Assembly (NCBI GenBank): GCA_943370145.1
Contig: CALRPY020000095.1
Span: forward strand, 1-11,199
Length of the DNA: 11,199 nucleotides
DNA from: Ga0077536 sp943370145
GTDB taxonomy: Bacteria; Pseudomonadota; Gammaproteobacteria; Ga0077536
Direction: 5' to 3'
How positions within the stretch are numbered: the first letter of the stretch is position 1; every line of letters starts with the position of its first letter. A model generated the notes under the pieces. It made no database searches. It was given only the letters and a program-made list of their open reading frames with translations, and had not been told where the DNA came from. Made by a program: the position numbers and the translations under genes. Shown here piece after piece: positions 1 through 6,114 of the stretch.

Positions 1-1
1 G

Positions 2-1594
2 TCCTGCCATCCGAAGGTGTTCTGGGAGTGGGCGGTATCGAATCACGCCTACGCGTCCATTTCGCCGATGTTTCACAAGTTCGAACAGGCGATCAACAAC
101 TTCGCCTCCGGCACGATTGGCACCTTCTGCGTGCGCTGCCACCAGCAGGTCGCGACCCAGATGGGCGAGCCGCGCGAGAAGCCGCTGTGGGACCGTTCCG
201 ACATCTCGCGTGAAGGCGTGACCTGCGTGACCTGCCATCGCGTGTCGACGCAGTTCGGCAAGGTCAACGGCGAGCGACACATAGATCCGGCGCCGATGAA
301 CGCACCCGTCTACAACGCCGGCACCGGCGTGAAAATGGCCGAGGTGCTCGCCAACGCGAAGGAATACGGCGTGGCCATGGCGCCCGGCGAGCCCGGCACG
401 CCGATCCACGCGCCGGCAATCAAGTTCGAGCAGATCTCCCAGAGCGAATTCTGCGTCTCCTGCCACCAGGTCGCGGTCCATCCCGGCATCAAGCTCGAAG
501 TCGTCTGGGAGCAGTACCGTGGCGCGCCTGCGGCGAAGGAAGGCATCACCTGCCAGGAATGCCACATGGGCAAGGTGCCGGGCGAGGCCGCCGGCTTCGA
601 TACCTGGCCAATCGCGATCGTCAACGGCCAGACGGTCGGTGACTCGAACCAGAAGCACTCGAACCATCTGTTCTACGGCCCCGGTTACCCGATCGCCCAT
701 CCCGGCATCTTTCCGTTCAACCCGCGCGCGCTGCGCTGGACCATCAAGGACTGGCTGAAGTTCGATTACCGCTCGCCCTGGGGCAATCCCGAGTGGGAGG
801 AACAACTGGCCCGCGGCGAAGTCGAGGCCAGCTTCCCGGCGGAATGGAGCAGGCGCGAAGACCGTGAAGAGGCGCGCTACGTCATTTCGCTGAACGAGAA
901 GCTGCTCGACGACAAGCGCAGCTCGCGCATCGAGGTCATGGAGAACTCGATGCGGATCGACGGGCCCTTCTTCGCGAAGCCGCCGGCCGTCGGCCAGGAT
1001 CTGAAGTTCAAGTACAAGGTCACGAACGTCGACAAGGGCCACAACCTGCCGTCGGGCTCGCTGGGCGCCCAGCCCGAGCTGTGGTTCAACGTGGTGCTGA
1101 TCGACCCCGATGGCGAGCGTGTCTGGGAATCCGGCTATGTCGACAGCAACGGCGACATGGCCGACATCCATTCGCTCGACGTCGCGAAGGGCAGCGTGCC
1201 GTACGACAGCCAGCTGTTCAATCTGCAGACGAAGTTCCTGACGACCAACGTCAAGGGCACCGATCGCGAAATGTACCTGCCGATCAACTTCGATTTCGAC
1301 CAGCTGCCGCACATCCGCCCACCCGGCGTGCCGACGACGGTGCTGAACCACCCACCGTTCATCCGGATGGAGGGCCGCAGCCTGCCACCGCTGGGGCACC
1401 GCTACGCGAAGTACAGGATTCCGGCGGCGGTGATTACCAAGCCGGGGCGCTATCGCCTGCAGTCGCGCATGCGCAGCCGCGCCGAACCGATCTATTTCAT
1501 GAAATTCGTCGGCGCGACCGTGGACATGGAGCAGTCCATCAACGAGTGGATGGTCGACATCCACCCGGCGGCAGCGGAATTCGAAGTCAGGTAA
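2..1594 (+). CDS. Multihaem cytochrome c, c554-like, 5'-truncated
   Basis: This is an incomplete gene. The reading frame is open from base 2, and the first codons read Ser-Cys-His, the end of a CXXCH haem site, so the true start and signal peptide lie upstream. The GTG at 17 is internal. Four complete haem c sites follow: CVRCH (128-142), CVTCH (224-238), CVSCH (452-466) and CQECH (551-565). At least five haems are therefore bound. Spacing and phrases such as EGVTC and EGITC before sites resemble the cytochrome c554/c-prime group. The C-terminal half (about 850-1594) has no cysteine and looks beta-rich, with a GHNLPSG stretch at 1037-1057. Such a domain often follows the haem region in multihaem c554-like proteins. 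The role is presumably periplasmic or cell-surface electron transfer; substrate and partner cannot be read from the sequence. The gene ends in TAA, 76 bp before the outer-membrane barrel gene. Cytochrome assignment is secure; the exact family is less so. Confidence 0.9.
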   Translation, partial: SCHPKVFWEWAVSNHAYASISPMFHKFEQAINNFASGTIGTFCVRCHQQVATQMGEPREKPLWDRSDISREGVTCVTCHRVSTQFGKVNGERHIDPAPMNAPVYNAGTGVKMAEVLANAKEYGVAMAPGEPGTPIHAPAIKFEQISQSEFCVSCHQVAVHPGIKLEVVWEQYRGAPAAKEGITCQECHMGKVPGEAAGFDTWPIAIVNGQTVGDSNQKHSNHLFYGPGYPIAHPGIFPFNPRALRWTIKDWLKFDYRSPWGNPEWEEQLARGEVEASFPAEWSRREDREEARYVISLNEKLLDDKRSSRIEVMENSMRIDGPFFAKPPAVGQDLKFKYKVTNVDKGHNLPSGSLGAQPELWFNVVLIDPDGERVWESGYVDSNGDMADIHSLDVAKGSVPYDSQLFNLQTKFLTTNVKGTDREMYLPINFDFDQLPHIRPPGVPTTVLNHPPFIRMEGRSLPPLGHRYAKYRIPAAVITKPGRYRLQSRMRSRAEPIYFMKFVGATVDMEQSINEWMVDIHPAAAEFEVR

Positions 1595-1602
1595 TCGACA
1601 GA

Positions 1603-1645
1603 ACTTGCCACTGCAAGTGGCGGGAGGCCGGCCGCGACCGCGGCC
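1603..1645 (+). promoter_or_regulatory. Two adjacent dyad symmetries in the 1595-1670 gap
   Basis: The 76 bp between the first cytochrome and the barrel gene hold two inverted repeats. At 1603-1621 two stems compete: ACTTGC/GCAAGT (1603-1608 with 1613-1618, 4-nt loop) and GCCACT/AGTGGC (1607-1612 with 1616-1621, 3-nt loop). At 1630-1645, GGCCGCG pairs with CGCGGCC around two bases. No T-run follows either one, so a classical intrinsic terminator is unlikely. Possible roles are mRNA stabilisation or processing between cistrons, or an operator. I see no convincing -35/-10 pair. The function is unproven. Confidence 0.35.
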
Positions 1646-1655
1646 CGGCACAGGT

Positions 1656-1662
1656 AGGGGGA
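1656..1662 (+). promoter_or_regulatory. Shine-Dalgarno site for the barrel gene
   Basis: AGGGGGA lies 8 nt before the ATG at 1671. It is the clearest ribosome binding site in the window and fixes the start of the outer-membrane protein. Most other genes here have weak sites and small gaps, which suggests translational coupling for them and independent strong initiation for this one. Confidence 0.7.
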
Positions 1663-1670
1663 CGTAACGC

Positions 1671-3275
1671 ATGACGCGCACCGGCGTCGCATTCTTGATT
1701 GCCAGCCTCGCGCTCGCCGCGAGCAGCGCGTTCGGCGAGGTGCCGCGTCGTGGCGGCGCGGTAGCGCCGCCGGTCGTGCCGGAGCCGGCCGAAGGGCGCG
1801 TGCGCGGCGATCACGCGCACGAACGCAAGCCGGTGGAGATGTCGCCGGAAGCGCAGCCCGCCGATTACTCGGGAACCCTGTTCGGGCCTGACCCGAGCTA
1901 TGCCGACAAACCCTACGACGTCGAGGCCCAACTCGAGATCTACGGCGGCAAGACGCGGGTCGACGGGCCGCGACCGCCGATCGAATGGGGTTACCCGATG
2001 TACCAGGCCGGACCCATCGGGCCCGGTATCAACCTGTTCGGCGAAAAGAACCCGGCCCGCCCGCAGCTGCTCGCGTTTGGCGACCTGCGCTTCGGTCTCG
2101 CGCACAACGACAACGGCGCGCTCGACACCGACCAGATGGCGGTGCGCCTGAACCTCAATTTCGACCTGCGCCTGACCGCGACCGAGCGCATACACCTCTT
2201 CGTAAGACCCTTCGATCGCGTCGAGAAGGGCCGCAATACGCGGTACGAATTCGGCGGCAACCAGCGTGACGTCCTCGGCAAGACCGAGGGCCTGTTCGAT
2301 CTCACGCCTGAAGCGCTGTTCTTCGAGGGCGATCTCGGCCAGATCGCGGCCGGCCTGACCGACGAATACAATCGCTACGACATTCCCGTCTCCTTCGGCC
2401 TGATGCCGCTGCTGTTCCAGAACGGCATCTGGATGGAGGACGCGATCCTCGGCGGCGCGATCACGAAGCCGGCGATGAACAGCCCGCTGCTCGACATCTC
2501 GAACATGGACGTGACCTTCTTCGCCGGCGCCGATCGCGTGACGACCGGCGCACTGCGCGAGGCGAACAACCAGTTCGACGATCACGGCGCCGAGGTCTAC
2601 GGCACCGCGATCTTCATCGAGGTGCGCGAGTTCTACATCGAGGCCGGCTACGGCTATACGCGCGACACGCGGGCCGACGCGCTCGGCGATTTCAGCTACC
2701 ACAATGCGACGCTGGCGGTGACCAGGCGCTGGTTCGGCAAGGTGTCGAATTCCGTGCGTGTAATCGGCAACTTCGGCCAGGACCCGGGCCCGCGCATCGA
2801 CAAGACCGCCGATGGCTGGCTGGTGCTGGTGGAGAACTCGCTGATCACGCACCTGCCGTCGACGCTCGTGCCCTATGCGAATTTCTTCGTCGGTTCCAAC
2901 CGTCCGCAGTCGCTCGCGCGCGACTTCGGCGCCGGCGGCATCCTGAAGAACACCGGCATCAATTTCGAGACCGACGGCCTCACCGGCTTTCCGAAGCTCG
3001 ACGACACGGCGAACGACACCTACGGTGGCGCGCTCGGCGTGAGCTACCTGTTCAACCTGGACCAGCAGCTGGTGTTCGAAGTCGCCGGCCTGTCGCCGTT
3101 CGGCCGCGATGACAAGCCCGGCCGCGTGGCGAAGGGCGATCAGGCGGCCATCGGCGCGCGCTACCAGCGGCCGCTGTCGAAGAGCTGGATTTTCCGCACC
3201 GACGCGATCTGGGGCATGCGCGAAAACGACGATGACCTGTCGGGCGTGCGCGCCGAACTGAGGCTCAAATTCTGA
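1671..3275 (+). CDS. Predicted outer-membrane beta-barrel (porin-like)
   Basis: The protein has 534 residues. A signal peptide (about 1-22, hydrophobic core LIASLALAASSAF) is followed by a Pro/Arg-rich linker. The rest shows repeated alternating polar/aromatic stretches typical of beta-strands, for example VRLNLNFDLRL, EFYIEAGYGYTR and ALGVSYLFNL. The chain ends in LRLKF; a C-terminal Phe is the usual recognition mark for outer-membrane barrel insertion. I find no cysteine and no haem site. It lies between multihaem cytochrome genes, as barrels of porin-cytochrome conduits do, so a role in letting electrons or a substrate cross the outer membrane is a reasonable inference. It is shorter than MtrB-type barrels and lacks their N-terminal CXXC, so I do not call it MtrB. 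A general porin is the alternative. Its stop overlaps the next start (TGATG). Confidence 0.8.
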   Translation: MTRTGVAFLIASLALAASSAFGEVPRRGGAVAPPVVPEPAEGRVRGDHAHERKPVEMSPEAQPADYSGTLFGPDPSYADKPYDVEAQLEIYGGKTRVDGPRPPIEWGYPMYQAGPIGPGINLFGEKNPARPQLLAFGDLRFGLAHNDNGALDTDQMAVRLNLNFDLRLTATERIHLFVRPFDRVEKGRNTRYEFGGNQRDVLGKTEGLFDLTPEALFFEGDLGQIAAGLTDEYNRYDIPVSFGLMPLLFQNGIWMEDAILGGAITKPAMNSPLLDISNMDVTFFAGADRVTTGALREANNQFDDHGAEVYGTAIFIEVREFYIEAGYGYTRDTRADALGDFSYHNATLAVTRRWFGKVSNSVRVIGNFGQDPGPRIDKTADGWLVLVENSLITHLPSTLVPYANFFVGSNRPQSLARDFGAGGILKNTGINFETDGLTGFPKLDDTANDTYGGALGVSYLFNLDQQLVFEVAGLSPFGRDDKPGRVAKGDQAAIGARYQRPLSKSWIFRTDAIWGMRENDDDLSGVRAELRLKF

Positions 3276-4618
3276 TGCACGCCCGGCCGCCCAAAGGGTT
3301 CCTCGTCGTCCTCGGCCTGCTGCTGCTGTTCTTCGCGCTCGGCCGCGCGGCCTTCGCTGCCGACGTGCCCCCGCTGCCCGCCGATCGCGACGCCCGCTTC
3401 CTCGGCGTCGACACCTGCGGTTCGTCCGAGTGCCACGGCTCGCCGGAGCCCTGGCGCAACGCGACCGTGCTGATGAGGGAGCGCCTGATCTGGGAAGCCC
3501 ACGATGAGCACGCGAAAGCGTATGCGTCGCTCGGCTCTGACGCCGGCAAGCGCATCGCCAAGAACCTGGGTCTTGCCGACGCGGCGCAGGCGCCGGAATG
3601 CCTCGTGTGCCACACGACGTATGTGCCGGCGGCGCAACGTGGTCCAAAATTCCGCCTCGAGGCCGGCGTCGGCTGCGAGAGTTGCCACGGGCCGGGCGGC
3701 AGCTTCCTGCGCGCCCACGTGCAGTCGACCTCCAAACACGCCAGCAACATCGCCGCCGGCATGTTCCCGACCACCGACCCCGCGGCCCGTGCGGCGCTGT
3801 GCCTGTCCTGCCACCAGGGCGACGCGACACGCCGCATCTCGCACAGGATCTACGGTGCCGGCCATCCGCGCCTGCGCTTTGAACTCGACACCTACAGCGT
3901 CAACCAGCCCTACCACTTCAATCCCGATGCCGACTACCGGCGCCGCAAGCCCACCGCAACCCATTTCCGCATGTGGGCGGCGGGGCAGCTGCACGCGGCG
4001 CGCGCGATCGTCGACCAGCTGGGCGACCCGGCGCGCGAGCACGCGGGGATCTTCCCCGAACTCGCGAACTATGACTGCCACGCCTGCCACCAGGCGATCG
4101 GTGACGATCCGGGCTATCGGCCACGGCCGGGCCTGCGTGCCGGCGCACCGACGCTGATCGATGCGCCGCTCGTCGCGCTGCGCGGGCTGAGCGCGGTGGT
4201 CGAACCGGCGCTGACCGCGCGCCTGCGTGACGAGACCCGCGCGCTGCAACTGGCGGTCGATCGACCGGCGCAGCGCGACGCGGCCGTTGCGGCCCTCAAG
4301 CGCACGCTGGCCGAACTCGAGGGGAAGGTCGCCGCCCGCGCCGAACAGCCGGCTGACGGCAGGGCGGTGGTCCGCGCATTGAACGCGATGGTGGCCGCCG
4401 AACGTCCGCTGCCGTTCACCGCCGCGGAGGCGACCGCCATGAGCCTGTCGACGCTGCTGCTCGCCGAACATGAGGCGGGCCGCCTTGCCGACCCCGACTA
4501 TGCGCGCATCAACAAGGCGCTCGATGCCGTGTACGCCGCTCTCGGCGACGAGCGGACCTATCGGCCGGCCACGCTGGCCGACGCGGTCGCCGCCCTCGAC
4601 CTCGAGCTGGGCCGGTGA
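3275..4618 (+). CDS. Pentahaem c554-family cytochrome c, first paralogue
   Basis: The protein has 447 residues, with a signal peptide at about 1-28 (hydrophobic LVVLGLLLLFFALG, cleavage near AFA-AD). There are five haem sites: CGSSECH (48-54, a CX4CH form), CLVCH (109-113), CESCH (134-138), CLSCH (176-180) and CHACH (268-272). The spacing, the GVGCESCHGP motif and the His-rich WEAHDEHAKAY segment (73-83), a likely source of distal ligands, match the cytochrome c554/c-prime family. Residues after about 280 are haem-free and look alpha-helical. The product is expected to be periplasmic and to relay electrons; no catalytic substrate can be assigned. Its ATG shares a base with the barrel gene's stop, so translation is probably coupled; a weak GAGG lies 11 nt upstream. 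The next large gene is a paralogue with the same five-site order and similar C-terminal domain. Confidence 0.9.
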   Translation: MHARPPKGFLVVLGLLLLFFALGRAAFAADVPPLPADRDARFLGVDTCGSSECHGSPEPWRNATVLMRERLIWEAHDEHAKAYASLGSDAGKRIAKNLGLADAAQAPECLVCHTTYVPAAQRGPKFRLEAGVGCESCHGPGGSFLRAHVQSTSKHASNIAAGMFPTTDPAARAALCLSCHQGDATRRISHRIYGAGHPRLRFELDTYSVNQPYHFNPDADYRRRKPTATHFRMWAAGQLHAARAIVDQLGDPAREHAGIFPELANYDCHACHQAIGDDPGYRPRPGLRAGAPTLIDAPLVALRGLSAVVEPALTARLRDETRALQLAVDRPAQRDAAVAALKRTLAELEGKVAARAEQPADGRAVVRALNAMVAAERPLPFTAAEATAMSLSTLLLAEHEAGRLADPDYARINKALDAVYAALGDERTYRPATLADAVAALDLELGR

Positions 4619-4620
4619 GA

Positions 4621-4722
4621 ATGCGCCGCAGCCTTTTCCATGAGCCCGGCGCATCGCGCGCCGAAACGATGATTGCGAACGCGCCTGGCGCCGAGCCGGC
4701 CGCCGCGTCCGCCGACAGATGA
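4621..4722 (+). CDS. Possible 33-residue bridging ORF (doubtful)
   Basis: A short ORF fills the 100 bp gap between the two pentahaem genes. Its ATG is two bases after the upstream TGA, and its own TGA overlaps the next gene's start as ATGA (4719-4722). The 33-residue product begins MRRSLFHEPG and is rich in Ala; it has no recognisable domain, signal peptide or cysteine. GGTGAG immediately before the ATG is too close to be a good ribosome site. It may carry ribosomes across the gap for coupled translation rather than make a useful peptide. Stop codons are rare in DNA this GC-rich, so chance is a real alternative. Confidence 0.2.
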   Translation: MRRSLFHEPGASRAETMIANAPGAEPAAASADR

Positions 4723-6110
4723 GCTTCAATGCTATGAGCAAGGACCGTGACAGACTGACCCAGCATGGCCGCCGGCTTGACGGCCTGCGATCATGCTTGC
4801 GGTTCGCAGGCGTGCTGCTGCTCGCGCTCGTGGCCAGCGGGCTCGGCGCGCAGGAAATGGACCAGACGCCGGACGCGCCCGCCAAGCATCTCGGGGTCGT
4901 GACCTGTTCGGGTTCCACCTGCCACGGCGCCGCGCAGCCGCTGGCCGAATCGAAGGTCATGCAGAACGAGTTCATCACCTGGCATCGCGAGGACCACCAC
5001 GCCCGCGCCTACCGGTCGCTGCTTGGCGAGCAGGGCCAGCGCATCGCGCGCAACCTCGGCCTCGAGAGCGCGGCGAATGCGCCCGAATGCCTCACCTGCC
5101 ACACGAATTTCGCGCCCGCCGAACAGCGCGGCAAGCGCTTCCAGCTCACCGACGGCGTTGCCTGCGAGGCCTGTCACGGGCCGGCCTCGAAATGGCTCGG
5201 CATGCACGTGACAGGCGAGGCGAGCCGCGCCGACAACCTCAAGGTCGGCATGTATCCGACCGAGGAACCCGTGGCGCGCGCGAAGCTCTGCCTGTCCTGT
5301 CACCTCGGCAACGACAGCAAGTTCGCGACCCACCGCATCATGGGCGCGGGGCATCCCCGCATCAGCTTCGAACTCGACACCTTCACGCAGATCCAGCCCG
5401 CGCACTATCGCGTCGATGCCGACTACCGCAGCCGCAAGCAGGTCTACAACGGCATGCAGGTGTGGGCGGTCGGCCAGGTGCTGGCCGCCGAGCGCACGCT
5501 GGAACTGTTCCGCAGCGCGAAGTGGCAGGGCAACGGCGTGTTCCCCGAATTCGCGTTCTTCGACTGCCACGGTTGCCATCATCCGATGACGGACCAGCGC
5601 TGGGCGCCGCGCGAAAGCACCGGCCTCGGGCCTGGCAGCGTGCAGCTCAACGATTCCAACATGCTGATGCTGCTCTACCTGCTGAAGCACCTCGATCCGG
5701 CACTTGCCGACCGTCTCCACGGCGGTATGCTTGCGTTGCACAAGGCGACGACGGTGTCGATGGACGCGGCGCAGAAGGCGGCCGGCGACATGTCCGGGGT
5801 GCTGAAGGAGGTCCGGGCGAAAGTCGTCGGCCACGGCTTCGGCGCCGCCGACATGAACGCGGTGCTCGCCAGCCTCGTCAAGGGCGGCGTCGGCGGTGAC
5901 TACCAGGATTTCAGTGCCGCCGAACAGGCGGTGATGGCCATGGCGTCGCTGGTTGACGCCCTGCGGGCGAGCGGTGACCTCGACACGGCGCGCAGCGAAC
6001 GCCTCGGCGCCGGCATCAAGTCGCTCTACGAGGTGCTGAAGGACGAAAACGCCTACCAGCCGCAGCGCCTCGTCGCCGAACTCCGGAACCTGGAGCAGGC
6101 ACTGAACTGA
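4719..6110 (+). CDS. Pentahaem c554-family cytochrome c, second paralogue
   Basis: The protein has 463 residues. A long basic N-terminal region precedes the hydrophobic FAGVLLLALVASGLGA, giving a signal peptide of about 44 residues. An ATG at residue 6 (4734) is an alternative start and would give a more normal length. The haem sites are CSGSTCH (63-69, again CX4CH), CLTCH (124-128), CEACH (149-153), CLSCH (191-195) and CHGCH (283-287). The order and spacing follow the preceding gene, with shared phrases such as GAGHPR, FELDT and DADYR. The His-rich TWHREDHHARAY segment (87-98) corresponds to the family's W...HA.AY motif. A haem-free helical domain follows residue 300. A periplasmic electron-transfer role beside its paralogue is likely; the two may be successive carriers or a heterodimer. 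The gap to the next gene is 4 bp. Confidence 0.9.
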   Translation: MSFNAMSKDRDRLTQHGRRLDGLRSCLRFAGVLLLALVASGLGAQEMDQTPDAPAKHLGVVTCSGSTCHGAAQPLAESKVMQNEFITWHREDHHARAYRSLLGEQGQRIARNLGLESAANAPECLTCHTNFAPAEQRGKRFQLTDGVACEACHGPASKWLGMHVTGEASRADNLKVGMYPTEEPVARAKLCLSCHLGNDSKFATHRIMGAGHPRISFELDTFTQIQPAHYRVDADYRSRKQVYNGMQVWAVGQVLAAERTLELFRSAKWQGNGVFPEFAFFDCHGCHHPMTDQRWAPRESTGLGPGSVQLNDSNMLMLLYLLKHLDPALADRLHGGMLALHKATTVSMDAAQKAAGDMSGVLKEVRAKVVGHGFGAADMNAVLASLVKGGVGGDYQDFSAAEQAVMAMASLVDALRASGDLDTARSERLGAGIKSLYEVLKDENAYQPQRLVAELRNLEQALN

Positions 6111-6114
6111 TCCC

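Noticed and set aside
1605..1640. Sigma-70 or sigma-54 promoter in the gap before the barrel gene
   Set aside because: A TTGCCA at 1605-1610 has no acceptable -10 at the right distance, and no GG/GC pair fits the sigma-54 consensus.
1671..3275. Naming the barrel mtrB
   Set aside because: It is shorter than MtrB, has no CXXC, and no MtrA-like partner lies beside it in this window.
1587..3830. Very long open frame on the minus strand (747 codons) opposite the barrel gene and part of the first pentahaem gene
   Set aside because: The translation is Arg/Ala-rich with no recognisable domain and lies opposite clear genes. Long antisense frames are expected in GC-rich coding DNA.
3275..6110. Ammonia-oxidation role for the c554-like pair (electron acceptors of hydroxylamine oxidoreductase)
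   Set aside because: No hydroxylamine oxidoreductase-like octahaem gene is visible, the proteins have five sites not four, and the neighbours point to a different path.
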